Shown piece by piece: positions 39,729-48,176 of a stretch of DNA of 64,000 nucleotides. The number at the start of each line of letters is the position of its first letter. Within the stretch, counting starts at the first letter, position 1. The notes beneath the pieces were generated by a model. The model did not search any database. It saw only the letters and a list, made by a program, of their open reading frames with translations, and was not told where the DNA came from. A program made the position numbers and the translations under genes. This stretch comes from an uncultured Paracoccaceae bacterium (lineage in GTDB: Bacteria > Pseudomonadota > Alphaproteobacteria > Rhodobacterales > Rhodobacteraceae): positions 1 to 64,000 of the forward strand of contig CALFSV010000065.1 in the NCBI GenBank assembly GCA_937916485.1. The letters are read 5' to 3'.

Positions 39729-39789
39729 CAAAATATCCTCGGGGGTGAAGTGGCCAAAGGCCAAGAGGGGGCAGAAGGCCCCCTTTTTT
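39729..39789 (-). repeat. Dispersed repeat, family B (inverted orientation), including a terminator
   Basis: Read on the minus strand: GGGGGC-loop-GCCCCC hairpin, then GGCC-TTT-GGCC, then CCCCC, then GAGGATATTTTGG. The same order (GGGGGC/GCCCCC, GGCCTTCGGCC, CCCCC, AGAATATTTATGG) occurs at 43,869-43,912 on the plus strand. It lies between the thiolase and msrC. Confidence 0.75.
39767..39789 (+). terminator. Rho-independent terminator after the thiolase gene
   Basis: GGGGGC (39767-39772) and GCCCCC (39778-39783) with an AGAAG loop are followed by six T. It is built from the hairpin of a family-B repeat. Confidence 0.8.
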
Positions 39790-39805
39790 GGAAAGGACCG
39801 CTTGA

Positions 39806-40273
39806 ATGCGCGTGGACTATGACATTCTTGCCGCGACCGTCGCCGCCCTGACAGAAGGGGAAGATGACGCCATTTCACTTATGGCGACGATCGTCTGCGA
39901 GGTTCATCACTCGGACGCAAGGTTTGACTGGACCGGTTTTTATCGCGTGGTCGCGCCTGACCTGCTCAAGATCGGGCCGTATCAGGGCGGGCATGGTTGC
40001 CTCGTGATTCCCTTCTCTCGGGGGGTCTGCGGTGCGGCCGCGCGCACGGGGCAAGTTCAGCTTGTCCCGGACGTGGATGCCTTCCCCGGCCACATTGCCT
40101 GTGCCAGCAGCACCCGTTCGGAGATCGTCCTGCCGGTCCGGGGCAAGGACGGTCAACTCCTCGCGGTCTTTGATATCGACAGCGATCAGCCAGACGCTTT
40201 CGACCAGGAAGATGCAGACCGTCTGCAATCCATTCTTGCGGGTGCATTCGCCGAGACCGTTGTCTGTTTTTGA
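39806..40273 (+). CDS. msrC: Free methionine-(R)-sulfoxide reductase (GAF-domain, fRMsr)
   Basis: 155-residue GAF-domain reductase that repairs free Met-R-sulfoxide using thioredoxin. The three functional cysteines C65, C75 and C99 keep exactly the spacing (10 and 24) of the E. coli enzyme. Neighbouring motifs are also typical: FDWTGFYRV, GPYQGGHGCLVIPFSRGVCG, VPDVDAFPGHIAC and SEIVLPV. GGAAAGGA lies upstream of the ATG. It starts shortly after a terminator, so it may be expressed from its own promoter within the repeat region or by read-through. Confidence 0.93.
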   Translation: MRVDYDILAATVAALTEGEDDAISLMATIVCEVHHSDARFDWTGFYRVVAPDLLKIGPYQGGHGCLVIPFSRGVCGAAARTGQVQLVPDVDAFPGHIACASSTRSEIVLPVRGKDGQLLAVFDIDSDQPDAFDQEDADRLQSILAGAFAETVVCF

Positions 40274-40299
40274 GTATTTGGGACGAAGCGAAGCGGCAG

Positions 40300-40326
40300 C
40301 GTGAAATTTGTGTTGGCAATTTCATG
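40300..40326. promoter_or_regulatory. Operator-like inverted repeat 1 upstream of the XRE-cupin gene
   Basis: TGAAATT (40302-40308) and AATTTCA (40318-40324) around a 9-nt centre. The whole unit, starting GCGTGAAAT, is repeated 39 bp downstream. Likely binding site of the adjacent regulator. Confidence 0.62.
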
Positions 40327-40338
40327 TCGCCGTGTCAG

Positions 40339-40365
40339 CGTGAAATCTGACCTGCTGATTTCACG
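40339..40365. promoter_or_regulatory. Operator-like inverted repeat 2 upstream of the XRE-cupin gene
   Basis: Perfect 9-bp arms CGTGAAATC (40339-40347) and GATTTCACG (40357-40365) end six bases before the ATG of the regulator gene. Its centre is 39 bp from that of repeat 1, nearly four helical turns, so two dimers could bind on one face. It also covers the ribosome-binding-site region. Confidence 0.68.
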
Positions 40366-40371
40366 GATGCC

Positions 40372-40941
40372 ATGCGCCACGAACTTCCTCCGGAAAACCG
40401 CACCCTTGGTGCTGATCTGCGTGCCCTTCGCCGGGCCCGGGGGATTACGTTGCAGGATCTGGCGGACCGTCTTGGCCGTTCCGTGGGATGGTTGAGCCAG
40501 GTCGAGAGGGACCTGTCGACACCGGGGATTGCCGATCTGCGCCAGATCGCCAAGGTCCTCGATGTATCGGTATCGAGCCTGTTCCGGGCCAATGCCGCGC
40601 CGGGTGAGGACGGATTGATAGTCCGCCAGGCAGCCCGCCGCCCGATCGGGTCCCGCGAGGCAGGTTTGGTCGAGGAGTTGCTGTCGCCCGATCTTACCGA
40701 CGATTTCGAGATGGTTCATTCAACCTTTGCACCGCATGCCGAGATTGCGGACCCGGTCTGCCGTCCCACCCAGGAGGTGGGCTATGTCGTTTCGGGCAAG
40801 CTTGACCTGTGGATTTCGGATCGTCTGTTTCACCTTGGCCCGGGCGATAGCTTTCGCATTCGGGGTGAGCCGTTTCGCTGGGTGAATCCCCATGATGTCG
40901 CTTGCGTGGTGATCTGGGTCATCGCCCCCCCGGTCTATTGA
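40372..40941 (+). CDS. XRE-family transcriptional regulator with C-terminal cupin domain
   Basis: 189 residues. A helix-turn-helix spans about residues 12-66 (LGADLRALRRARGITLQDLADRL ... GWLSQVERDLSTPGIADLRQIA). A cupin_2 sensor domain spans about 105-180 (PTQEVGYVVSGKLDLWI ... HLGPGDSFRIRGEPFRWVNP). Such regulators commonly control amino-acid, polyamine or betaine catabolism. Two inverted repeats lie directly upstream, suggesting autoregulation, and GFA and FAD-GcvT oxidase genes follow. No strong ribosome-binding site is visible; the start is set by the family N-terminus and by the operator position. Confidence 0.92.
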   Translation: MRHELPPENRTLGADLRALRRARGITLQDLADRLGRSVGWLSQVERDLSTPGIADLRQIAKVLDVSVSSLFRANAAPGEDGLIVRQAARRPIGSREAGLVEELLSPDLTDDFEMVHSTFAPHAEIADPVCRPTQEVGYVVSGKLDLWISDRLFHLGPGDSFRIRGEPFRWVNPHDVACVVIWVIAPPVY

Positions 40942-40952
40942 GGAGAACGTCG

Positions 40953-41330
40953 ATGCTCAGGGGATCCTGCCTGTGTGGTGCCATCCGGTTCGAGGCGAAG
41001 GGCCCGACCCGTGATCCGGCGGCCTGTCATTGTAGCCAGTGCCGCAAACAGTCCGGTCACTATTGGGCCGCCGTGAGCGTCGATCTGGCCGATCTGACCC
41101 TCACGGGCGCCCCCAGCTGGTACGAGGCAAGTCCGTTGGCCAAGCGCGGCTTTTGTCCGGCCTGCGGATCCTTTCTGTTCTGGAAGGGTCATGACGAGGA
41201 CGAAATAGGGGTTGCCATGGGTGCCCTCGATGGCCCGACCGGCCTCCGCCTCGAGCGTCATATCTTTGTCGAGGACAAGGGTGACTACTACGACCTGACC
41301 GACGGTCTGCCCCAGGAGGCGCAGGAATGA
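40953..41330 (+). CDS. GFA-family (glutathione-dependent formaldehyde-activating-like) zinc protein
   Basis: 125 residues. ATG 40953 follows GAGGAG and lies 11 bases after the regulator stop. Zinc-binding cysteines are arranged as in the GFA domain: SCLCGAIRFEA, ACHCSQCRKQSGHY and the CPACGSFLFWK loop. GFA proteins bind or speed the reaction of formaldehyde with glutathione, although many family members have no proven activity. The adjacent oxidases are of a type that releases formaldehyde or methylene-folate from N-methyl groups, which would fit the classical role. Confidence 0.9.
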   Translation: MLRGSCLCGAIRFEAKGPTRDPAACHCSQCRKQSGHYWAAVSVDLADLTLTGAPSWYEASPLAKRGFCPACGSFLFWKGHDEDEIGVAMGALDGPTGLRLERHIFVEDKGDYYDLTDGLPQEAQE

Positions 41331-41427
41331 TCCTGGTTGTCCGTTGCGCGGTTCTGAGCTGCAAACATGATGATGGTGGTCGTCGTCGCCCATGCGACCT
41401 GCCACCAACCGATAAAGGGAGACAATG

Positions 41428-43869
41428 ATGGCGGACTTTCCGACGCAGGCGCGTGTGGTGATTATCGGAGGCGGGGCTGTCGGCGTGTCGGCCCTGTATC
41501 ATCTGGCCAAGGCCGGTTGGACCGATTGTGTCCTGTTGGAAAAGAATGAATTGACCGCCGGCAGTACCTGGCACGCAGCGGGCAATTGTCCGTCATTCTC
41601 GACCTCTTGGGCGGTCATGAATATGCAGCGCTATTCCTTGTCGCTGTATCGTGGACTGGCCAAAGAGGTCGATTATCCCATGAACTACCACGTCAGCGGA
41701 TCCGTCCGCCTGGGCCATTCCAAGGAGCGCATGCAGGAATTCGAGCGCGCCCGGGGGATGGGTCTGTCGCAGGGAATGTCCCTTGAGATGATGCAGGTCG
41801 AGGACATCAAGGGCCGCTATCCGTTCATCGAGACACACGATCTTGCCGGTGCGCTCTATGATCCGGATGATGGTGACATCGACCCCGCCCAGCTGACACA
41901 GGCGCTTGCCAAGGGTGCCCGCCAGATGGGGGCGCAGATCCTGCGCTTTACCCCTGCGACAGGTGTGAGCAAGGCTGGTGACGAGTGGATCGTTCACACC
42001 GAAAAGGGCGACATCCGCTGTGAAAAGGTCGTCAACGCGGCTGGCTACTATGCCCAACGTGTTGGAGAATGGTTCAAGCCCTACGGCGGTCGCACGGTCC
42101 CAATGGCCGTGATGAGCCACCAGTTCTTTTTGACCGAGCCGATTGCAGAGCTGGAGGCCTGGACAGCCGAGAACGGCAAGTTGCCCCTGCTGCGTGACGT
42201 CGACAGTTCCTACTACCTGCGCCAGGAAAAGACCGGCTTCAACCTTGGTCCCTATGAGCGCAACTGCAAGGCTCATTGGGTTGATCCGTCGGACCCGATG
42301 CCTGAGGACTTTTCCTTCCAGCTCTATCCGGACGACCTGGAGCGGCTGGAGTGGTATATCGAGGATGCCATGGCCCGAGTGCCCCTTCTGGGCACCTCTG
42401 GCGTCAGCCGGGTGATCAACGGTCCTATTCCCTATGCCCCGGACGGCCTGCCCTTGCTTGGCCCGATGCCGGGTGTTCGCAATGCTTATGAAGCCTGCGT
42501 GTTTACATTTGGCATCACGCAGGCGGGCGGTGCGGGCAAAGTGCTGGCCGAGTGGGTCACCGAGGGCCAGACCGAATGGGATATGTGGTCCTGCGACCCC
42601 CGTCGCTATACCGACTATACCGATCCGGAGTATTGCGTGGCCAAGGCTATGGAGGTCTATGGTCACGAATACGCCATGCATTTCCCCTGGCACCGCTGGC
42701 CCGCTGCGCCGAACCGCAGGACGTCATCCTTGCACGACCGACTTGAAGCAGCTGGAGCGCAATTCGGTGCATACAACGGTTGGGAACGGGCGAACTGGTT
42801 TGCAAAGCCCGGCGACGATACATCGGAAACCTCGACCCAGACCTGGGAGCGGGCGGGTCCGTGGGAGCCTCGTATTCGTGCCGAGGCCGAGGCGGTGCGC
42901 GATCACTGCGGTGTCCTGGCGATCTCGGGCTTTTCCCGGTTCGAAGTTGAGGGGCCGGGCGCACGGGCCTTTGTCGATAGCCTGACCTCGGGCAGGTTGC
43001 CAAAGGAGGGCCGTGTGGGCTTGGGGTATTTCCCGGACGCCCGGGGTCGCATCGTGACCGAGATGTCGGTGATCGTGAAAGGCGGTGACCACGTTGGATT
43101 GATTACCGCAGGGACGGCCCAGTGGCACGACAGCGAGCATCTGTGGCGTCAGGCACCGAAGGGCATCACTGTCACCGACCATTCCGACGAGATGGAGTGC
43201 CTTTTGGTAACCGGGCCGAAAGCACGTGATGTCCTTGGCCCCCTGACGGATGCCGGTCTGAACCTGCCCTGGTTGTCGGTCCAGACCGGCTGCACTCTGG
43301 CCGGCCGTCCCTGCAGCCTGTTGCGGGTTTCCTTTGCCGGGGAACTGGGTTGGGAGGTGCATTGCCCGATTGGAGATGCCCCCGCGATCTGGGACGCGGT
43401 CACCCAAGCCGGGGCGACGCCCTTTGGCATGTTCGCCCTCAATTCCCTGCGGGTCGAGAAGGGATACCGCGCCTGGAAAGGCGATCTGTCGACGGATTAC
43501 ACCCTGTTGGAAGGCGGGCTGGACCGTTTTGTCGACTGGTCGAAGTCCTTTGTGGGCAAGGCTGCCCTTGAGGCGGAGAAACAGCGGGGCGTGAAGAAGC
43601 GGTTCACCCTGCTGACCCTGGACAGCCCGGGTGCAGCCGATGCCCCGTATATGTCAACGATCTGGCAAGACGGGGCGTTGGTCGGTGAGACGACGAGCGG
43701 TGCCTGGGGCTACCGGACCGGGCAATCGGTCGCCCTGGCGATGTTGCGCCCTGATCTTTGCGCCAAGGGAACCAAGGTCGAGGTGGAGATTTTCGGGGAA
43801 CGTTTCCTGGCCACGGTCCAGGGCGACGCGCCGCTTTGGGATCCGCAGAATGACCGGCTTCGGGCATAG
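41428..43869 (+). CDS. FAD-dependent oxidoreductase fused to GcvT domain (dimethylglycine/sarcosine dehydrogenase-like) 1
   Basis: 813 or 814 residues (ATG at 41425 or 41428). N-terminal DAO-type FAD domain: ARVVIIGGGAVGVSALYHL, with STWHAAG holding the His that carries FAD covalently in dimethylglycine dehydrogenases. The FAO middle domain ends near residue 420. The C-terminal GcvT/aminomethyltransferase fold binds tetrahydrofolate (RFEVEGPGARAFVDSL ... FAGELGWEVHCPI ... VEKGYRAWKGDLS). It should demethylate an N-methylated amine and pass the one-carbon unit to folate. It is paralogous to the next gene but differs after the FAD His (GNCPSFSTSW), suggesting a different substrate. Confidence 0.9.
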   Translation: MADFPTQARVVIIGGGAVGVSALYHLAKAGWTDCVLLEKNELTAGSTWHAAGNCPSFSTSWAVMNMQRYSLSLYRGLAKEVDYPMNYHVSGSVRLGHSKERMQEFERARGMGLSQGMSLEMMQVEDIKGRYPFIETHDLAGALYDPDDGDIDPAQLTQALAKGARQMGAQILRFTPATGVSKAGDEWIVHTEKGDIRCEKVVNAAGYYAQRVGEWFKPYGGRTVPMAVMSHQFFLTEPIAELEAWTAENGKLPLLRDVDSSYYLRQEKTGFNLGPYERNCKAHWVDPSDPMPEDFSFQLYPDDLERLEWYIEDAMARVPLLGTSGVSRVINGPIPYAPDGLPLLGPMPGVRNAYEACVFTFGITQAGGAGKVLAEWVTEGQTEWDMWSCDPRRYTDYTDPEYCVAKAMEVYGHEYAMHFPWHRWPAAPNRRTSSLHDRLEAAGAQFGAYNGWERANWFAKPGDDTSETSTQTWERAGPWEPRIRAEAEAVRDHCGVLAISGFSRFEVEGPGARAFVDSLTSGRLPKEGRVGLGYFPDARGRIVTEMSVIVKGGDHVGLITAGTAQWHDSEHLWRQAPKGITVTDHSDEMECLLVTGPKARDVLGPLTDAGLNLPWLSVQTGCTLAGRPCSLLRVSFAGELGWEVHCPIGDAPAIWDAVTQAGATPFGMFALNSLRVEKGYRAWKGDLSTDYTLLEGGLDRFVDWSKSFVGKAALEAEKQRGVKKRFTLLTLDSPGAADAPYMSTIWQDGALVGETTSGAWGYRTGQSVALAMLRPDLCAKGTKVEVEIFGERFLATVQGDAPLWDPQNDRLRA

Positions 43870-43912
43870 GGGGCTTTGCCCCCGGCCTTCGGCCTCCCCC
43901 AGAATATTTATG
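43869..43912 (+). repeat. Dispersed repeat, family B
   Basis: GGGGGC-TTT-GCCCCC (43869-43883), GGCC-TTC-GGCC (43884-43894), a C-run and AGAATATTTATGG, beginning on the last base of the stop codon. It is the counterpart of the inverted copy at 39,729-39,789. The ATTTATGGCAAGAAA tail opens a 43-codon frame that I do not consider a gene. Confidence 0.78.
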
Positions 43913-44037
43913 GCAAGAAAAAACGATCTTCGGGATGCCGCCTTGCCCCCTGTGCAGGCCCTTCCGTTCCTTGAAACCCGTCCCGGGGCGGCTGTGATCA
44001 TCGCCGTTCACCCGCCCGAATCCGGAGAGAGAAATCC

Positions 44038-46479
44038 ATGACTCTGCCCACTCATGCCCGTGCTGTCATCATCGGTGGCGGGATCGTCGGCTGTTCGGTT
44101 GCCTATCATCTGGCCCGGCTAGGCTGGAGCGATGTCGTCCTTCTGGAACGCAAGGCCCTGACATCGGGCACCACCTGGCATGCGGCCGGACTGATTGCGC
44201 AGCTGCGCAGCACGGCCAACATGACCCGGTTGGCAAAGTATTCTCAGGAGTTGTACGGCGGCCTTGAGGCCGAGACTGGCCTGGCGACCGGTTTTCGCCG
44301 CGTTGGTTCTATCACTGTGGCCCTGACGGCGGAGCGGTTGGAGGAGATCACCCGCCTTGCTGCCATGGCCCGGGCCTTTGGCGTCGAGGTCGACGAGATA
44401 ACGACCCGCGAGGTGGGCGAGCGCTATCCGCATCTGAACGTTCAGGGGGTCACGGGCGGGGTCTATCTGCCCAAGGACGGTCAGGGCGATCCTGGCAACA
44501 TCGCCCTTGCCCTTGCCAAGGGCGCCCGCATGCGAGGGGCGGTTATTGCCGAACGAACCCGCGTCACCGAGGTCCTGAAGACTGGCCGTCGTGTGACCGG
44601 TGTCCGCTGGGACACCGGCACCGAACAGGGAGAAATTGCCTGTGACATGGTCGTCAACTGCGCCGGTATGTGGGGCCGTGAGGTTGGCCTGATGGCGGGC
44701 GTCAATGTCCCCCTGCAGGCTTGCGAGCATTTCTATATCGTCTCCGAGCCTGTTGCCGGGCTGGAGCAGCTGCCTGTCCTTCGGGTGCCCGACGAATGTG
44801 CCTATTACAAGGTCGAGGCGGGCAAGATGATGCTGGGCGCCTTTGAGCCGGTGGCCAAGCCCTGGGGCCTGTCGGGCATTTCGGAGGACTTTGAGTTCGA
44901 CCAGCTACCGGAAGATTTCGACCACTTTGAACCGGTGCTGGAGGCGGCGGTGTCCCGCATGCCGATGTTGGCTGAAGCCGGCATCCATACCTTTTTCAAC
45001 GGTCCCGAGAGTTTCACACCTGATAATGCCTACCACCTGGGTCTTGCCCCGCAGATGGACAATGTCTGGGTGGCGGCCGGTTTCAACTCTATCGGCATCC
45101 AGTCTGCCGGGGGGGCCGGGATGGCTTTGGCCGCCTGGATGGACACGGGCGAGAAGCCCTTTGACCTGGGCGACGTCAATATTGCCCGTATGCAGCCGTT
45201 CCAGGGTAACCGCCGATACCTCAAGGACCGGGCGACCGAGGCGCTGGGTCTGCTTTATGCTGATCACTTTCCCTATCGTCAGAAGGCGACTGCCCGAGGT
45301 GTCCGCCGCACACCGTTCCATGCCCAGCTTGATGCACGGGGCGCCGTCTTTGGTGAGATTGCGGGCTGGGAGAGGGCGAACTGGTTCGCCAGACCCGATC
45401 AGGAGCGGATCTATCGCTATTCCTGGAAGCGTCAGACCTTCTTTGAAAATGTGGCGGCAGAGCTTGCCGCAGTGCGAACAGGTGTTGGCCTTTACGACAT
45501 GTCCTCGTTTGGCAAGTTGCGGGTTGAGGGGCGGGATGCGGAGGCTTTCCTCAACCGGGTCTGCGGGGCGGATATGTCGGTGCCGGTGGGCAAGATCGTC
45601 TACACCCAGTTCCTCAATCGGACGGGAGGTATCGAGGCCGATGTGACCGTGACCCGGCTGAGCGAGACGGCCTATCTGGTGGTTACCCCCGCTGCCACCC
45701 GGCTGGCGGATGAGACATGGATACGCCGTCATTTGGGCGAGGCTCATGTGGTCATCACTGACGTAACAGCAGGCGAAGGCGTGCTGGCGATCATGGGGCC
45801 GAAGGCGCGGGACGTGTTGCAGGCCGCATCGCCAAATGACTTTTCAAACGCAGCCAATCCCTTCGGGACTGCCCAGGAGATCGAACTTGGTTACGGCCTC
45901 GCCCGGGTGCACCGGGTCAGCTATGTGGGCGAGCTGGGCTGGGAGGTCTATGTCAGCGCCGATATGGCGGTCCATGCCTTCGACACGCTTTGGGAGGCGG
46001 GACAGGAACATGGGCTGACCCTTTGCGGAATGCACATGATGGATTGCGCCCGGAGCGAGAAGGCCTTTCGTCACTTTGGCCACGATATCACCAGTGAAGA
46101 CCATGTGCTGGAGGCAGGCCTGGGATTTGCGGTGTCGAAGACCAAGGCGGACTACATCGGGCGCGACGCGGTCGAGCGCAAGCGTGAGGCCGGACTGGAC
46201 CGCAGGCTGGTGCAGTTCATGCTGCAGGATCCCGCGCCGTTGCTTTATCACAACGAGCCAATCCTGCGGGATGGCCAGATCGTTGGCCATCTGACCTCGG
46301 GGGCTTATGGCCACCACCTAGGTGGTGCGGTCGGGTTGGGCTATGTTCCTTGCAAAGGGCAGAGCGCGGCGGAGGTTCTGGCCAGCGACTACGAAATCGA
46401 CGTGGCGGGCCAGAGGGTGAAGGCGACTGCGTCGCTAAAGCCGCTTTACGATCCCATGGGCGACCGCGTGCGCATGTAA
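44038..46479 (+). CDS. FAD-dependent oxidoreductase fused to GcvT domain (dimethylglycine dehydrogenase-like) 2
   Basis: 813 residues with the same layout as its upstream paralogue. The FAD motif is AVIIGGGIVGCSVAYHLARLGW, and the covalent-FAD His motif TTWHAAGLIAQLRSTANMTRL matches true dimethylglycine/sarcosine dehydrogenases closely. GcvT part: SSFGKLRVEGRDAEAFLNRV, SYVGELGWEVYVS and CARSEKAFRHFGHDI. It starts after GGAGAGAG. With the first oxidase and GFA gene it forms a probable N-methyl amine (dimethylglycine, sarcosine or related) degradation module. The separate start after a repeat hints that the two oxidases may be differently expressed. Confidence 0.93.
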   Translation: MTLPTHARAVIIGGGIVGCSVAYHLARLGWSDVVLLERKALTSGTTWHAAGLIAQLRSTANMTRLAKYSQELYGGLEAETGLATGFRRVGSITVALTAERLEEITRLAAMARAFGVEVDEITTREVGERYPHLNVQGVTGGVYLPKDGQGDPGNIALALAKGARMRGAVIAERTRVTEVLKTGRRVTGVRWDTGTEQGEIACDMVVNCAGMWGREVGLMAGVNVPLQACEHFYIVSEPVAGLEQLPVLRVPDECAYYKVEAGKMMLGAFEPVAKPWGLSGISEDFEFDQLPEDFDHFEPVLEAAVSRMPMLAEAGIHTFFNGPESFTPDNAYHLGLAPQMDNVWVAAGFNSIGIQSAGGAGMALAAWMDTGEKPFDLGDVNIARMQPFQGNRRYLKDRATEALGLLYADHFPYRQKATARGVRRTPFHAQLDARGAVFGEIAGWERANWFARPDQERIYRYSWKRQTFFENVAAELAAVRTGVGLYDMSSFGKLRVEGRDAEAFLNRVCGADMSVPVGKIVYTQFLNRTGGIEADVTVTRLSETAYLVVTPAATRLADETWIRRHLGEAHVVITDVTAGEGVLAIMGPKARDVLQAASPNDFSNAANPFGTAQEIELGYGLARVHRVSYVGELGWEVYVSADMAVHAFDTLWEAGQEHGLTLCGMHMMDCARSEKAFRHFGHDITSEDHVLEAGLGFAVSKTKADYIGRDAVERKREAGLDRRLVQFMLQDPAPLLYHNEPILRDGQIVGHLTSGAYGHHLGGAVGLGYVPCKGQSAAEVLASDYEIDVAGQRVKATASLKPLYDPMGDRVRM

Positions 46480-46575
46480 GGCGGGTCCTGACCCGCCAGC
46501 AGTTCTGGGGGGGTGGGTTGAAACCCACCTTACCCTGTGGTGTGAGGGGGCGGTAAGGTGGGTCCCCGACCCACC
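46480..46575. repeat. Composite of three family-A palindromes
   Basis: GGCGGGTC/GACCCGCC (46480-46497), GGTGGGTT/AACCCACC (46512-46529) and GGTGGGTC/GACCCACC (46557-46575). In addition CACCTTACC (46526-46534) is the exact complement of GGTAAGGTG (46552-46560), so the last two palindromes are inverted copies of each other and can form one long stem. The block fills almost all of the gap between the oxidase and the pseudouridine synthase. Confidence 0.85.
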
Positions 46576-46595
46576 GCCCTTTCCAGGAGCCTCCC

Positions 46596-47243
46596 TTGGA
46601 CGCCATCTATGCCCCGCCTCAGGACCCGCTTGTCATCCTGCACCATGATCACGAAGTGATCCTGCTCGATAAGCCGGCGGGCCTGTTGTCGGTGCCGGGC
46701 AAGGGCCCTGAGCTGGCCGATTGCCTCATATCCCGGCTGCAAGCGGTGTTTCCCGATGCCCTTCTGGTGCACCGGCTGGACCGGGACACGTCGGGCGTCA
46801 TGATCTTTGCCCTGACCCCTCATGCCCAGCGCCACCTGGGTCTGCAGTTCGAGAAACGCTACACCAAGAAGACCTATATCGCCCGGGTCTGGGGCAGGCT
46901 GGCCGAAAAGACGGGTACCGTCGATCTGCCCCTGAACGTGGACTGGCCGAACCGCCCCCGCCAGATGGTGGACCACGAGAACGGGCGTCAGGCCATCACC
47001 GACTGGCGCCTTGTCCGGGCAAGCGATACGGAAAGCCGGGTCCGTCTGATGCCCCGGACCGGGCGGTCCCACCAACTGCGTGTACACATGCTCGAAATCG
47101 GTCATCCCATTCTGGGCGACCCGTTCTATGCAACGGGCCCGGCGCGCGCGTTCCCCCGCCTTATGCTGCATTCCGAAACACTCCAGTTTCGACACCCCGA
47201 CGGGGGCAAGGGGACCCGGGTCACGGCACCCTGTCCGTTTTGA
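46596..47243 (+). CDS. RluA-family RNA pseudouridine synthase
   Basis: 215 residues. The start is TTG 46596, preceded by CAGGAG at 9 bases, since no ATG gives the N-terminus. The catalytic Asp is in LVHRLDRDTSGVMIFAL (motif II). Motif III RSHQLRVHMLEIGHPILGDPFY and the motif I segment EVILLDKPAGLLSVPGKG are also present. No S4 domain, so it is of the short RluA class (23S U746/tRNA U32-like). The target position is not determined. Confidence 0.92.
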   Translation: MDAIYAPPQDPLVILHHDHEVILLDKPAGLLSVPGKGPELADCLISRLQAVFPDALLVHRLDRDTSGVMIFALTPHAQRHLGLQFEKRYTKKTYIARVWGRLAEKTGTVDLPLNVDWPNRPRQMVDHENGRQAITDWRLVRASDTESRVRLMPRTGRSHQLRVHMLEIGHPILGDPFYATGPARAFPRLMLHSETLQFRHPDGGKGTRVTAPCPF

Positions 47244-47321
47244 GTTTGGCCGCCGTCCCGGACCTTGTCTTGACAGCCCCAGCCGGGCGGCGCAGTGAAA
47301 CAGCGAACGGAGGATAACAAT

Positions 47322-48089
47322 TTGAGCGGCTTTGTATTCTCCGACACCGGATCGCTTCTGGCCGCTGTTCTGGCGGTCACGCTGGTCGGGCTTTCCAAGG
47401 GCGGACTTGGGGGGGCTATGGCCCTGTTGGGCATGGGGGTCATGTCGCTTGTCATTTCGCCGGTGCAGGCCGCCGGAATTCTGCTGCCCATTCTGATCGT
47501 CATGGATGTCGTCAGCCTGTGGTCCTGGTGGGGCAAATGGGACCTGCGCACCATGCGCATCATGTTGCCCGGCGCGCTTCTGGGGATCGGGGTCGGCTGG
47601 CTGACCGCCGCAATGGTGTCGGACGGTGCCGTCCGTCTGATCGTGGGTGTGATTGCCCTGGTTTTCGTCGCGCGCTGGGCGCTTAGTTCGTCGGCCAGCC
47701 GCAACGTGGCGCACCCTCACCGACCGGGCCTTGCCCTGTTCTGGAGCACGATTTCGGGCTACACCAGCTTTGTCGCCCATGCCGGTGGACCGCCCTACCA
47801 GATCTACACCATGCCCCTTCGCATGGCCCCGGCCGTCTTTACATCGACCAGTGTAGCCGTCTTTGCCATCGTCAACTTGGTCAAGCTTGTCCCCTATGCC
47901 GCGTTGGGCCAGTTTGACACAGGCAACCTCGTGACCTCGGCGGTCCTTATGCCATTGGCCGCCGTGTCCACCCTCATCGGGGCGGCCATCGTCCGCAGGA
48001 TCAAGGCCGAGGTGTTCTATCCCATCATGTATGCGATGATCCTGGTCGTCTCTCTCAAGCTGATCTGGGATGGCATCTGGGCCCTTTGA
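47322..48089 (+). CDS. TauE/SafE-family sulfite/organic-anion exporter
   Basis: 255 residues. TTG 47322 is chosen because GGAGG (47309-47313) lies eight bases upstream; GTG at 47295 is in frame but upstream of that site. There are about eight transmembrane segments with the repeated TauE motif (VTLVGLSKGGLGGAMALLGM and ISGYTSFVAHAGGPPYQIYTMPL). Members export sulfoacetate, sulfite or related anions. There is no taurine or sulfonate catabolic gene beside it, so its substrate is open. Confidence 0.88.
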   Translation: MSGFVFSDTGSLLAAVLAVTLVGLSKGGLGGAMALLGMGVMSLVISPVQAAGILLPILIVMDVVSLWSWWGKWDLRTMRIMLPGALLGIGVGWLTAAMVSDGAVRLIVGVIALVFVARWALSSSASRNVAHPHRPGLALFWSTISGYTSFVAHAGGPPYQIYTMPLRMAPAVFTSTSVAVFAIVNLVKLVPYAALGQFDTGNLVTSAVLMPLAAVSTLIGAAIVRRIKAEVFYPIMYAMILVVSLKLIWDGIWAL

Positions 48090-48176
48090 TCCGGCCTGTT
48101 TGCGCTATCGGTTTTCGTTGCGCCGACTTGAATGCAGGCTATGGTGCCCTCCAGAATCCAGTTCGGGAGGTCGGCC

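Noticed and set aside
43910..44041. 43-codon frame overlapping the second FAD-GcvT oxidase by ATGA
   Set aside because: Its start codon and first codons are the tail of the dispersed family-B repeat, there is no ribosome-binding site and the product has no recognisable features.
44038..46479. Recent tandem duplication of the two FAD-GcvT oxidases
   Set aside because: They share domain layout but differ throughout, including around the FAD His; they are old paralogues, not a recent duplication.
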